Shown here: positions 1 to 7,898 of the stretch, piece after piece
How the letters are laid out: every line of letters begins with the position of its first letter
Numbering within the stretch: the stretch's first letter is position 1
Source: Lachnospiraceae bacterium UBA1721
GTDB taxonomy: Bacteria > Bacillota > Clostridia > Lachnospirales > Lachnospiraceae
Direction: 5' to 3'
DNA: 20,151 nt
NCBI GenBank assembly: GCA_002317155.1
Contig: DCIR01000085.1
Location: 1-20,151, forward strand
Made by a program: the position numbers and the translations under genes
Notes under the pieces: generated by a model
Databases searched by the model: none
The model's input: only the letters and a program-made list of their open reading frames with translations
What the model was told of the DNA's origin: nothing

Positions 1-1364
1 CATTCGATGTATCTATCATTGAGATCGGTGATGGCGTAATCGAAGTTCTTTCTACCAACGGTGATACCCATCTTGGTGGTGATGATTTCGATAACAAGAT
101 TATCAACTGGATGCTTGAAGAGTTCAAGAAGGCTGAAGGCGTAGACCTTTCAGGCGATAAGATGGCAATGCAGAGACTTAAGGAAGCTGCAGAGAAGGCA
201 AAGAAGGAGCTTTCAGCTTCTACTACCACCAACATCAACCTTCCTTTCATCACTGCAACCGCAGAGGGACCCAAGCACTTTGATATGGATCTCAGCAGAG
301 CAAAGTTTGATGACCTCACCAGAGATCTTGTAGACAGAACTGCAATCCCTGTTCAGAATGCAATGAGAGACGCTGGCCTTACCAATGCAGATCTTGGTCA
401 GGTTCTTCTCGTAGGTGGTTCTACCAGAATCCCTGCAGTACAGGATAAGGTACGTCAGCTCACCGGTAAGGAGCCTTCAAAGACTCTTAATCCTGATGAG
501 TGCGTAGCAATCGGTGCATCTATCCAGGGTGGTAAGCTCGCAGGTGATGCCGGTGCCGGTGACATCCTTCTTCTTGATGTTACCCCTCTTACTCTTTCAA
601 TCGAGACCATGGGTGGTGTAGCTACTCACCTCATTGAGAGAAATACTACTATTCCTACCAAGAAGAGCCAGGTATTCTCAACTGCAGCTGATAACCAGAC
701 CGCAGTAGATATTAACATTGTACAGGGTGAGAGACAGTTCGCAGCTGATAACAAGTCACTCGGACAGTTCAGACTTGACGGTATTGCACCCGCTCCCAGA
801 GGAATTCCTCAGATCGAGGTTACTTTCGATATCGATGCAAACGGTATCGTAAATGTATCTGCTAAGGATCTTGGAACCGGTAAGGAGCAGCACATCACTA
901 TTACCGCTGGTTCTAACATGTCAGATTCTGATATTGATAAGGCTATCCGTGAGGCTCAGGAGTTTGAGGCTCAGGATAAGAAGAAGAAGGAAGCTGTTGA
1001 GACCGTTAACGAGGCTGAGAGCTTTGCACTTCAGACCGAGAAGGCTCTTAAGGAAGTTGGAGACAAGATTTCTGACAGCGAGAGAAGCACTGTACAGGCT
1101 GACGTAGATGCAGTTAAGGCTCTTGTTGATAAGGTTAAGGCTGATCCTGCAAATGCTTCAGACAGCGAGATTGATGAGCTCAAGGCTGCTAAGGAAAAGC
1201 TCACCAACTCAGCACAGGGTGTATTCACCAAGATGTATGAGAATGTTCAGGCTCAGCAGGGTGCAGCAGGCGCTGCAGGTGCAGGTCCTCAGGACTTCAC
1301 AGAGACCGCTAGTGCTAAGGACAATGGCGATGATGTAATTGACGGAGATTTCCGCGAGGTATAA
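1..1364 (+). CDS. dnaK: Chaperone protein DnaK (Hsp70), 3' part only
   Basis: ATP-dependent Hsp70 chaperone of the cytoplasm, working with DnaJ and GrpE in folding and heat-shock control. The reading frame is open from base 3 and the gene enters from outside the window, so roughly the first quarter of the ATPase domain is missing. Visible are the ATPase stretch FDVSIIEIGDGVIEVLSTNG with the following DTHLGGDDFDNKI, the VGGSTRIPAVQ motif, the substrate-binding start LLLDVTPLTLSIETMGG, and the alpha-helical lid. The C-terminus is an Ala/Gly/Gln-rich tail ending DDVIDGDFREV, as in other bacterial DnaK proteins. It is followed by a hairpin and dnaJ, the usual Clostridia arrangement (hrcA-grpE-dnaK-dnaJ); the upstream partners lie outside the window. 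Identification is essentially certain. Confidence 0.98.
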   Translation, partial: FDVSIIEIGDGVIEVLSTNGDTHLGGDDFDNKIINWMLEEFKKAEGVDLSGDKMAMQRLKEAAEKAKKELSASTTTNINLPFITATAEGPKHFDMDLSRAKFDDLTRDLVDRTAIPVQNAMRDAGLTNADLGQVLLVGGSTRIPAVQDKVRQLTGKEPSKTLNPDECVAIGASIQGGKLAGDAGAGDILLLDVTPLTLSIETMGGVATHLIERNTTIPTKKSQVFSTAADNQTAVDINIVQGERQFAADNKSLGQFRLDGIAPAPRGIPQIEVTFDIDANGIVNVSAKDLGTGKEQHITITAGSNMSDSDIDKAIREAQEFEAQDKKKKEAVETVNEAESFALQTEKALKEVGDKISDSERSTVQADVDAVKALVDKVKADPANASDSEIDELKAAKEKLTNSAQGVFTKMYENVQAQQGAAGAAGAGPQDFTETASAKDNGDDVIDGDFREV

Positions 1365-1396
1365 TATAATTCATACCATTTAGTTTTATAAAAAGC

Positions 1397-1417
1397 GGGG
1401 GCAGTTGCACTGCCCCC
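1397..1417 (+). terminator. dnaK-dnaJ intergenic hairpin, probable partial terminator
   Basis: A perfect 9-bp stem, GGGGGCAGT paired with ACTGCCCCC around a 3-base TGC loop, begins 32 bases after the dnaK stop. It is preceded by an A-run, but the sequence after it (ATATTGTGTATT) is only weakly T-rich. It more likely reduces read-through into dnaJ, or stabilises the dnaK 3' end, than fully terminates. Stem seen directly; function inferred. Confidence 0.7.
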
Positions 1418-1455
1418 ATATTGTGTATTAATAAATATTTGATATGGAGACAGAT

Positions 1456-2637
1456 ATGGCAGATCAGAAAAGGGACTATTATGAAGTCCTTGGTGTTGAT
1501 AAAAGTGCAGATGATGCAACATTAAAAAAAGCATATCGTGAGCTTGCCAAGAAGTATCATCCCGATGCAAATCCCGGAGATAAAGAGGCAGAGGCTAAAT
1601 TCAAAGAGGCTTCTGAGGCGTATGCAGTTCTTTCAGATGCAGACAAGAGACGCCAGTATGACCAGTTTGGACATGCTGCTTTCGATGGTGGCGCAGGTGG
1701 CGGCGGATTCGACTACAGCTCAATGGACTTCTCAGATATATTCGGCAGCTTTGGCGATATTTTCGGAAGTATATTCGGCGGTGGCGGCGGATTCGGTGGC
1801 GGAAGCTACGGCGGTGGCTACAACAATGGTCCTATGAAGGGGTCAAATATCCGTGTAAGACAGGATCTCACTTTTGAAGAGGCTGTATTTGGCTGTAGCA
1901 AGGAAATCGAGCTCAATGTAAAAGAAACCTGCTCTACATGTAAGGGTAGCGGTGCCAAGGCAGGTACTACTCCTGAGACATGTTCTACCTGTGGTGGTAA
2001 GGGTCAGGTTGTACGTACCAGAACAGGCTTCCTCAACAGTATGATGAGAAGTGTTGAAATGTGTCCTGATTGTCAGGGTAGCGGTAAGATTATTCGTGAG
2101 AAGTGTTCTGATTGCCGCGGAACCGGATTCATTTCAATGAAGAAGAAATATGCTGTAGATATTCCTGCAGGTATCGATAACGGTCAGGCAGTTAATATGC
2201 CCGGTCTCGGAGATCCCGGTAAAAACGGTGGTCCCAGAGGAGATGTACGCGTAGAGGTTAGAGTAAAGCCTCATGCTTCATTCCAGAGAGACGGATTTGA
2301 TATCTATTCAAATGTACCGATTTCATTTGCGATTGCAGCGCTTGGCGGAGATATCTTCATTGATACCGTAGATGGAAGAGTAGTATATACTGTTCCCGCA
2401 GGTACTCAAACTGACAAGCGTGTCAGATTAAAGGGTAAGGGTGTTCCTTCATGGAGACAGAAGGGTGTAAGAGGAGATCACTATGTAACACTTATTGTTG
2501 AGACTCCTTCTAAGCTCTCACGTGAGGCCAGAGAGGCACTCATGGCATTTGACCGTGCTACCGGTGACAGTCTTAATGCAGTTAATAATGCCACCAACCC
2601 GGATGATAAGAACAAGAAAAAGAAGAAGTTCCGCTAA
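1456..2637 (+). CDS. dnaJ: Chaperone protein DnaJ (Hsp40)
   Basis: Co-chaperone that delivers substrates to DnaK and stimulates its ATPase in the cytoplasm. The 393-residue protein has all type I DnaJ parts in order: J domain (about 5-70) with the HPD motif at residues 35-37, a Gly/Phe-rich linker (about 74-130), a zinc domain (159-224) with four CxxCxGxG repeats (CSTCKGSG, CSTCGGKG, CPDCQGSG, CSDCRGTG), and the C-terminal substrate domain, ending in a Lys-rich tail. I chose the ATG at 1456 over the in-frame ATG at 1444. GGAG at 1446-1449 sits six bases before 1456 and overlaps the 1444 start, and the protein then begins MADQKRDYYEVLGV as in the family. It lies 91 bases after dnaK and is probably expressed partly by read-through past the intervening hairpin. 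Confidence 0.97.
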   Translation: MADQKRDYYEVLGVDKSADDATLKKAYRELAKKYHPDANPGDKEAEAKFKEASEAYAVLSDADKRRQYDQFGHAAFDGGAGGGGFDYSSMDFSDIFGSFGDIFGSIFGGGGGFGGGSYGGGYNNGPMKGSNIRVRQDLTFEEAVFGCSKEIELNVKETCSTCKGSGAKAGTTPETCSTCGGKGQVVRTRTGFLNSMMRSVEMCPDCQGSGKIIREKCSDCRGTGFISMKKKYAVDIPAGIDNGQAVNMPGLGDPGKNGGPRGDVRVEVRVKPHASFQRDGFDIYSNVPISFAIAALGGDIFIDTVDGRVVYTVPAGTQTDKRVRLKGKGVPSWRQKGVRGDHYVTLIVETPSKLSREAREALMAFDRATGDSLNAVNNATNPDDKNKKKKKFR

Positions 2638-2694
2638 TAATTTATGAACGATGGAATATACTCAGTTTGATCTGTGTATAGCGTAGGTAAAGAT

Positions 2695-3573
2695 ATGTCA
2701 CAGAAAAGTGGAAATGAAGATATTCACGGTATCATTTCGGACATTTTGGGTGATTACAGCCAGGAGAGAATAATTAATCCTCAAAAGATGTTTGAACAGC
2801 CGGACAGAGATGTAGTACTTGATGTTCTGGATAAACTCATCAAGATTATTTTCCCTGCATTTTACAGAGAAAAGGGCTACAGATTCTATAATGTAGAGAG
2901 CAGACTTACTGTTTTGCTTGAGGATGTTCATTACAATCTCACCAAGCAGATACCGATAGCACTTCGTCAGAAGCCTGAAAATGAAGGAAAAAGTGATGGA
3001 GCGATAGAAGCTGAAGCAAAAGAGATTACAGATACATTCCTCAAGAAAATTCCGTATGTACGCGAATTGGTAGAGACCGATGTACAGGCTGCATTTGAGG
3101 GTGATCCTGCGGCGTATAACTATAATGAGATTATACTGTGCTATCCCGGCCTCAGAGCAATAGTGACGAACCGCATTGCACATGAGTTGTTCATTCTCGG
3201 TGTGCCGATTATTCCCAGAATAATGACTGAGTACGCTCACAGCAGAACAGGTATTGATATTCATCCCGGAGCTACTATCGGTAAGTATTTCTTTATCGAC
3301 CATGGAACCGGTATTGTAATCGGTGAGACTACAATCATCGGTGAGTACGTTAAGGTATATCAGGGTGTTACTATCGGTGCGCTTTCTACACGTGGTGGTC
3401 AGAGCCTTAAGGGCGCTAAGAGACATCCTACCATCGAAGACAGAGTTACTATTTACGCGGGAGCTTCTATCCTCGGCGGAGAGACAGTAATCGGTCATGA
3501 TGCTGTAATAGGTTCAAATGCATTCATTACTTCATCTATTGAACCCAACGGACGTGTGAGCATGCAGAAATGA
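2695..3573 (+). CDS. cysE: Serine O-acetyltransferase, EpsC/CysE type
   Basis: Acetylates L-serine with acetyl-CoA to O-acetylserine, the first step of cysteine synthesis, in the cytoplasm. The 292-residue protein has an alpha-helical N-terminal half and a hexapeptide-repeat left-handed beta helix from about residue 180. The family motifs GIDIHPGATIG (D188, H190), FIDHGTGIVIGET (catalytic His 203) and KRHPTIED (H244) match E. coli CysE D143, H158 and H193 by position. The long N-terminal extension is typical of Clostridia EpsC-like enzymes. I used the ATG at 2695 (AGGT six bases upstream) rather than the in-frame GTG at 2674. The C-terminus stops at GRVSMQK, short compared with the homologs I recall, and a 19-base near-repeat of the last codons follows the stop. 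It has its own terminator downstream and no obvious sulfur-regulated leader. Confidence 0.92.
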   Translation: MSQKSGNEDIHGIISDILGDYSQERIINPQKMFEQPDRDVVLDVLDKLIKIIFPAFYREKGYRFYNVESRLTVLLEDVHYNLTKQIPIALRQKPENEGKSDGAIEAEAKEITDTFLKKIPYVRELVETDVQAAFEGDPAAYNYNEIILCYPGLRAIVTNRIAHELFILGVPIIPRIMTEYAHSRTGIDIHPGATIGKYFFIDHGTGIVIGETTIIGEYVKVYQGVTIGALSTRGGQSLKGAKRHPTIEDRVTIYAGASILGGETVIGHDAVIGSNAFITSSIEPNGRVSMQK

Positions 3574-3642
3574 TATGAGCGTGCAGAAGAAATGTAATCC
3601 TGCAGCAGTATTGTGAATATTCAAAACGTATTAATAACTTAT

Positions 3643-3681
3643 ATATGCAGATTCGGAATACGGGTCTGCATATTGTTTTTT
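3643..3681 (+). terminator. Rho-independent terminator after cysE
   Basis: Stem ATATGCAGATTCG / CGGGTCTGCATAT (13 bp, two G-T wobbles) with a GAATA loop, followed by TGTTTTTT. It lies about 70 bases after cysE and separates it from the ispE operon. Confidence 0.88.
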
Positions 3682-3741
3682 GTATACAAAATGCGTTAAT
3701 ATTGATTTCGAAATATAAACGCATGATAAGGAATTGATTTG

Positions 3742-4698
3742 ATGATTACACGTAAAGCGTATGCAAAAATTAATCTTGCTCTTGATGTCCTTGGAAAATA
3801 TCCCAACGGATACCATGAAGTTAAGATGGTAATGCAGACTATAGATTTATATGATGTGCTCAAGTTCGAGGAATTCGTCTGGAATCCGAGCGAGCTCGGT
3901 AGTGTCGGCATATCGGAACTACAGGGTAAAGATGCCTTAGAAGCGAAACAGGATGAGGCTGAACTTACAGCCAGAATCAAAATAGTAGGAGTCAACTGCG
4001 CGGAACTGTCTCTTGGAACAGACAACCTTATTTTTAAGGCGGCAGCTAAACTCTTGACGTATATTCCTTCGGATAAGGGTGTCAGAATTTCTCTGGAGAA
4101 AAATATTCCTGTTGCAGCCGGAATGGCAGGAGGTAGCACAGACTGTGCAGCGACACTGCATGGAATTAATGAGTTATTCGACTTAAAGCTTACTGATGAA
4201 CAGCTCTGTGAGATAGGTGTTAAGCTGGGTGCTGATGTTCCCTACTGTATCATGGGTGGTACGATGCTTGCCGAAGGAATAGGTGAAAAACTTACCAAGC
4301 TTCCTGATGCGCCTGAACTTATGCTTGTTGTAGCTAAGCCGGAGATGGGAGTATCTACCAAGTTTGTATATGAGCATTTGGATGCGTACGTTAATCCGCC
4401 TCATCCCGATGTTGACGGAATGATTAAAGCAATTGAGGAGGCCGATAAGGACGGAGTGGCTTCCAAACTCGGAAATATATTGGAGATAGTAACTGTGCCT
4501 GCCTGCCCGGAGGTTGCAATGATTAAGGATATTCTTGCAAATAATGGCGCTGACGGAGTGTTGATGAGCGGAAGCGGACCTACCGTATTTTCTATTTTTT
4601 CAGATGAAAATAAAGCAAGAGAAGCGGTAGAAATATTAAAGAAGGATAGTCCGGCAAAGTTTGTGTGCCTGACTAAAATCTGTGGGGGAAAGCAATAG
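3742..4698 (+). CDS. ispE: 4-diphosphocytidyl-2-C-methyl-D-erythritol kinase
   Basis: GHMP-family kinase that phosphorylates CDP-methylerythritol in the non-mevalonate isoprenoid pathway. The N-terminus RKAYAKINLALDVLGKY carries the conserved Lys (K9). The ATP loop PVAAGMAGGSTDCAATL starts at about residue 123, the catalytic Asp is D165 in LGADVPYCIMGGT, and the C-terminal GHMP motif is MSGSGPTVFS. The 318-residue length exceeds the roughly 285 of E. coli IspE, largely because of an acidic insertion at about residues 46-76. A TTG at 3739 abuts the ATG at 3742; AAGGAA at 3728-3733 could serve either, and ATG is preferred. The stop codon shares one base with the GTG start of the GntR gene, implying translational coupling. 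Confidence 0.95.
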   Translation: MITRKAYAKINLALDVLGKYPNGYHEVKMVMQTIDLYDVLKFEEFVWNPSELGSVGISELQGKDALEAKQDEAELTARIKIVGVNCAELSLGTDNLIFKAAAKLLTYIPSDKGVRISLEKNIPVAAGMAGGSTDCAATLHGINELFDLKLTDEQLCEIGVKLGADVPYCIMGGTMLAEGIGEKLTKLPDAPELMLVVAKPEMGVSTKFVYEHLDAYVNPPHPDVDGMIKAIEEADKDGVASKLGNILEIVTVPACPEVAMIKDILANNGADGVLMSGSGPTVFSIFSDENKAREAVEILKKDSPAKFVCLTKICGGKQ

Positions 4699-5396
4699 TG
4701 AATAATTCTCAGAGCGCTGATGAATTTATGCCATTGAGAGATATGGTGTACAAATCACTTCGTAAAGAAATACTTACGGGTAGAATCACGCCGGGTGATC
4801 ATCTGCTGGAATTGGATATTTCTTCGAAGCTAGGAGTAAGCCGTACGCCTGTAAGAGAAGCACTTCGTATGCTGGAACTCGAGGGCCTTGTGACGATGCA
4901 GCCCAGAAGAGGTGCCCGCGTGTCAAAGATTACAGAGAAAAGTATGCAGGATGTACTTGAGGTACGTGAGAGCCTTGATGCGCTTTGTGTCGAATTGGCA
5001 TGCACTCGTATTACCTCGCAGGAAAAGGATGAGCTTCGTAAGGCCTGTGAGGCATTTGAGAGAGCAGTCGCAACCAATGATTCCAGAAAAATCGCGGAGG
5101 CGGATGTTCGCTTTCACGATACTTTGCTTCGGGCCGCTAAAAATGACAGATTAGTTGATATAGAGGAAAATCTGTCGCAGTCAATGTATCGTTTTCGATT
5201 TGAATATATCAATGAGGGAAACGGACACGATAATCTTGTAAAAGAGCATCGCAGTATTTATGAGAGTGTAATTAACGGTGATCGCGAGAAGGCAGCTTCC
5301 GCGGCGAGGATTCATATTGAAAATCAGAGGGCGGCGATCCTTTCAAAGATTAATGAAAAGGAGCAGGCACCCGTTAATAAAAAGAACAACAGATAG
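4698..5396 (+). CDS. GntR-family transcriptional regulator, FadR/FCD subfamily
   Basis: DNA-binding regulator that probably responds to a small carboxylate or sugar acid; the ligand cannot be read from sequence. The N-terminal winged helix contains LDISSKLGVSRTPVREALRM (about residues 39-58), the GntR signature. The C-terminal FCD domain (about 85-215) has the family metal set D136, H140 (ADVRFHDTLL), H184 (EHRSIYES) and H206 (ARIHIENQ), spaced as in metal-binding FCD regulators. The gene starts with a GTG that overlaps the ispE stop by one base, with GGGGGAAAG at 4684-4692 as the ribosome site, so it is translated with ispE. DUF1934 follows after 11 bases. The link to isoprenoid synthesis is probably only positional. 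The C-terminal tail is short and Lys/Asn-rich. Confidence 0.9.
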   Translation: MNNSQSADEFMPLRDMVYKSLRKEILTGRITPGDHLLELDISSKLGVSRTPVREALRMLELEGLVTMQPRRGARVSKITEKSMQDVLEVRESLDALCVELACTRITSQEKDELRKACEAFERAVATNDSRKIAEADVRFHDTLLRAAKNDRLVDIEENLSQSMYRFRFEYINEGNGHDNLVKEHRSIYESVINGDREKAASAARIHIENQRAAILSKINEKEQAPVNKKNNR

Positions 5397-5407
5397 GACG
5401 ATTTGGA

Positions 5408-5824
5408 ATGAATAAAGATGTCTCAATCCGCATATCGGGCATACATGGTACCGGCGCGGACAGAAACACCGTAGTATCAGAATACAGTGGAATGTATTTT
5501 GAAAGAAACGACAAAAAATATCTCAAATACAGTGAAACCGACGCAGAGACCGGTGAAGTACGTAATTCAATGATAATAATTGATGGAAGAAATGTGACGG
5601 TTGAGCATAAGGGATGCACTGATGCCAGAATGATTTATGAGATAGGTAATACAACGAGGTCAATGTATGTTACCTCTGCAGGAAGCATGCTGATAGAGAT
5701 ATATACAAGCAGAATTGAGATAGAAGAGCGAGGCAACAGATTAAGCATTGTCATAGACTATGAGTTGGGATTTGGTGAAGGTGAAAAGCAGCCTGCCAGA
5801 ATCAGTATCGAGGCTAAAAATTAA
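5408..5824 (+). CDS. DUF1934 family protein (YwiB-like beta-barrel)
   Basis: A 138-residue protein with no signal peptide or membrane segment, matching from memory the DUF1934/YwiB family of small calycin-like beta barrels in Firmicutes. No reaction is known to me. The pattern is alternating strands with conserved-looking pieces: SIRISGIHGTG at the start, KYLKYSETD, the SAGSMLIEIYTSRIEIE strand, and IDYELGFGEG near the end. It starts 11 bases after the GntR stop, with AGGA at 5395-5398, so it is the third gene of the ispE operon. It ends at a bidirectional terminator facing the minus-strand gene. Family assignment is fairly sure; function is unknown. Confidence 0.8.
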   Translation: MNKDVSIRISGIHGTGADRNTVVSEYSGMYFERNDKKYLKYSETDAETGEVRNSMIIIDGRNVTVEHKGCTDARMIYEIGNTTRSMYVTSAGSMLIEIYTSRIEIEERGNRLSIVIDYELGFGEGEKQPARISIEAKN

Positions 5825-5883
5825 AGAATGCAGTGCGCGAATGTGCAAAATGAAAAACGCATGTGCATAATAGGGTTAAAAAT

Positions 5884-5911
5884 AAGAGCGGTGAATTTAC
5901 ACCGCTCTTTT
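5884..5911. terminator. Bidirectional terminator between convergent genes
   Basis: Perfect 10-bp stem AAGAGCGGTG / CACCGCTCTT with a 6-base AATTTA loop. Plus-strand T-tract follows (CTTTTATTA); on the minus strand the stem is followed by TTATTTTTAA. It lies between the stop of the DUF1934 gene (plus) and that of the 169-aa gene (minus), so it probably serves both. Confidence 0.9.
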
Positions 5912-5931
5912 ATTACGTATTAATATTCAAA

Positions 5932-6441
5932 TTACTTAATGGGCTTAGCGCCGGCCTTTTCCTGCATCTTCTCAACCCAACGAGCGAAGCCCTTCTTTTC
6001 CTTCTTGGGAGTGTCGTTGGTGATGGGCTTGCCACGGAGACCCTTGAAATCTACAATGTAGAGTCCGCTTACTCCGGCCTTGATTTCCTTCTTAACAGGA
6101 AGATCTTCGAAAATCTTATCATCGGCAATAAGTGAAGCAATCTGAGGTCCTACCTTAGCCTTTACGATGGGAAGCTTCTGCCAACGAAGATACTTGGGAG
6201 TCTGGTCGATAACTGCCTGAGGAAGTCCGGACTCTTTTATCTTAAGCTTTTTCTTGTCGATAACAAGCATTGTTACATACTGCTTGTGAGCCTGGAGCTC
6301 AGCCTGCTGTTCAGCCTGCTTTTTCTGAGCTTTCTTGCCGAGAAAATATAAAACAATAAAAAGTGCAATCAGCAGAACGGTTACTACTATAAGAACAATC
6401 CATGCGGGAGCCAAACCGGCTGCGAGAATTCCGTAAAACAT
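5932..6441 (-). CDS. Conserved hypothetical membrane protein, single N-terminal span
   Basis: No function recognised. The 169-residue protein begins with a short outside segment and one strongly hydrophobic span (about residues 13-34, ending LYFLGKKAQKK). The Lys run after it suggests N-out/C-in topology. A short Gln/Ala/Lys helix (QAEQQAELQAHKQ) leads to a soluble, basic cytoplasmic domain containing LVIDKKKLKIKESGLP, PKYLRWQKLPIVKAKVGPQI and SGLYIVDFKGLRGKP, and the tail is Lys-rich. I recall similar proteins of unknown function in other Lachnospiraceae, which I could not check. The start has AAAGGAG seven bases upstream (complement of 6449-6455). It is divergent from the lipoprotein gene and has its own promoter, with a palindrome over the -35 box. 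Confidence 0.75.
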   Translation of the reverse strand: MFYGILAAGLAPAWIVLIVVTVLLIALFIVLYFLGKKAQKKQAEQQAELQAHKQYVTMLVIDKKKLKIKESGLPQAVIDQTPKYLRWQKLPIVKAKVGPQIASLIADDKIFEDLPVKKEIKAGVSGLYIVDFKGLRGKPITNDTPKKEKKGFARWVEKMQEKAGAKPIK

Positions 6442-6488
6442 TTCAATACTCCTTTAATGCTGCATTTATATGCAATCTACAGAGAAAC

Positions 6489-6518
6489 ATTTTAGCATAG
6501 TAGCTATTAATTTATCAA
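6489..6518 (-). promoter_or_regulatory. Sigma-A-type promoter for the minus-strand membrane protein
   Basis: On the minus strand: -35 TTGATA (complement of 6513-6518), 18-base spacer, extended -10 TGCTAAAAT with TAAAAT at the complement of 6489-6494. It points at the start codon at 6441, giving a leader of about 40 bases. Confidence 0.65.
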
Positions 6519-6531
6519 CAAATTTGTTGAT
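6514..6531. promoter_or_regulatory. 18-bp perfect palindrome, candidate operator
   Basis: ATCAACAAATTTGTTGAT is its own reverse complement over all 18 bases. It overlaps the -35 box of the minus-strand promoter and lies 21 bases upstream of the plus-strand -35 box. That position suits a repressor or dual regulator. The palindrome is seen directly; the regulatory role is inferred. Confidence 0.55.
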
Positions 6532-6551
6532 TTTCGCTCTATTAATAATTA

Positions 6552-6580
6552 TTGGAAGATGGAGTGTTATATGGTAAAAT
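6552..6580 (+). promoter_or_regulatory. Sigma-A-type promoter for the FKBP lipoprotein
   Basis: -35 TTGGAA (6552-6557), a 17-base spacer, and -10 TAAAAT (6575-6580) preceded by TGG, an extended -10. It lies about 50 bases before the start codon at 6634. Confidence 0.7.
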
Positions 6581-6633
6581 TATCTAGATTATGCGCATAG
6601 TTTTATGTGTATTCATGAAAGGGATATGAAAAA

Positions 6634-7758
6634 ATGAAAAGAATTAAAAAAATAGTTTCGGCTTTGGCTGTTGCCGGAACGGTAGTAGCAATGCTCGCCG
6701 GATGTAGTGAGGAGACAACCGGTGGTGCAACAGGTGCAGCAAACCCTGACAATAGTGCTACTAATGTACTTCAGCTTGAGGATGTTAATAAATATATTAC
6801 CGTCGGAGATTACAACAATATCACTATCGAACTCAGCAATATCTATGCTGTTGATGATGCGTTGGTAGAGCAGTATGTTGGTTACTATTATCAGCAGGCT
6901 GCAGCAATGGTTACTGCTGATGCATTTATTCTCGACAGAGCAGTTGAAGACGGTGATATGATCAATCTTGATTACACCGGATATAAGGATGAGGTTGCCT
7001 TTGAAGGCGGCAGCACCAATGGCGCCGGAACAGTTCTTTGGATTGGTTCAAATTCATACATTGACGGATTTGAGAGCGGGCTTGTAGATGTAATGCCCGG
7101 TGAAACAGTTGACCTTAATTTGACCTTCCCCGAGGAATATGGTGCAGAGGACCTTGCAGGAGCAGATGTAGTATTTAACGTAACAGTTAACGGAATTATT
7201 CCTGAGGAGGAGATTGTTTCTTCATGGTGCAGTCTGACCGGAGGAACTGCTACTACTCGCGATGACATCGGAGATTATTATGCAGAAATGCTCAGAGAGT
7301 CTTCACAGTCTACATATAACGATGATGTTGATGTAGCAATCCAGAGAAAGATTCTTGAAATGGTAGAAGTGGTTCAGGAATTCCCCGGAGCTGTTATTCT
7401 TACATATCAGACCAATAACAGTGATACTCTTGAATACTATGCAAATATGTACGGAACAGATGTAGACAGTATTGCAAACTATTTCCTTGGAACAACAGCA
7501 GATAATTACATCGTAAACGGAAGCTATGAACAGCTTAAGTTTGATGCAGCCTGCCGCTATATTGCGGAGCAGGAAAATCTTATGATTTCTGACGAAGAAC
7601 TCTATACCAGAGCACAGCAGTATCTTATCGATTTAGGATATGAGACTACCGATGAGGTTCTTGCACAGGCTGATATGGATGAGTTTAGACTTGAATTCAT
7701 GCTTGAGGATGTTCTTGATTATCTCAGGGGAGTAGTTACAGTAACTATTCTTGAATAA
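6634..7758 (+). CDS. Lipoprotein with trigger-factor/FKBP-type peptidyl-prolyl isomerase domain
   Basis: Probable extracellular, membrane-tethered folding factor catalysing cis-trans isomerisation of prolyl bonds. The 374-residue protein starts with a lipoprotein signal peptide: basic MKRIKK, hydrophobic core, lipobox LAGC with Cys 24. A Gly/Thr/Asn-rich linker follows. The FKBP-like domain (about 102-190) contains VEDGDMINLDYTGY, the bulge IDGFESGLVDVMPGE, and DLNLTFPEEYG, a trigger-factor signature. The remaining C-terminal region (about 190-374) is acidic and helical, resembling the trigger-factor C-terminal chaperone arm. The ATG at 6634 has AAAGGGA about nine bases upstream and its own promoter. 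The client proteins are unknown. Isomerase activity is inferred from the family, since FKBP-like domains can be purely chaperone. Confidence 0.87.
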   Translation: MKRIKKIVSALAVAGTVVAMLAGCSEETTGGATGAANPDNSATNVLQLEDVNKYITVGDYNNITIELSNIYAVDDALVEQYVGYYYQQAAAMVTADAFILDRAVEDGDMINLDYTGYKDEVAFEGGSTNGAGTVLWIGSNSYIDGFESGLVDVMPGETVDLNLTFPEEYGAEDLAGADVVFNVTVNGIIPEEEIVSSWCSLTGGTATTRDDIGDYYAEMLRESSQSTYNDDVDVAIQRKILEMVEVVQEFPGAVILTYQTNNSDTLEYYANMYGTDVDSIANYFLGTTADNYIVNGSYEQLKFDAACRYIAEQENLMISDEELYTRAQQYLIDLGYETTDEVLAQADMDEFRLEFMLEDVLDYLRGVVTVTILE

Positions 7759-7827
7759 ACATGTATATATTTTGCTGTCCGCAATTATAATCCATGGTTT
7801 ATTATTAGAATTAGTACTGAAGGTTTG

Positions 7828-7863
7828 ATAACTATAGCTGTACCTGGGAATACAGTTGGTTAT
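7828..7863 (+). promoter_or_regulatory. Stem-loop in the leader of the GH31 gene
   Basis: ATAAC (7828-7832) pairs with GTTAT (7859-7863) and AGCTGTA (7836-7842) with TACAGTT (7851-7857), one G-T pair included, separated by a small internal loop and closed by an 8-base loop. T-rich sequence follows (ACATTTTATTTATT). It could terminate the lipoprotein transcript or be a leader structure about 24 bases before the AGGAGG of GH31. At DNA level the CTGTA-N8-TACAG dyad could instead be an operator. Confidence 0.45.
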
Positions 7864-7898
7864 ACATTTTATTTATTGTTATTAAACAGGAGGAAAAC

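Noticed and set aside
2698..3498. 266-codon open frame on the minus strand
   Set aside because: It is antisense to cysE across its whole length, has no ribosome site, and its translation shows no family features; cysE motifs are unambiguous.
5863..6135. 90-codon open frame on the plus strand starting before the bidirectional terminator
   Set aside because: It runs through the terminator and then antisense to the 169-aa gene, which has a proper promoter and ribosome site.
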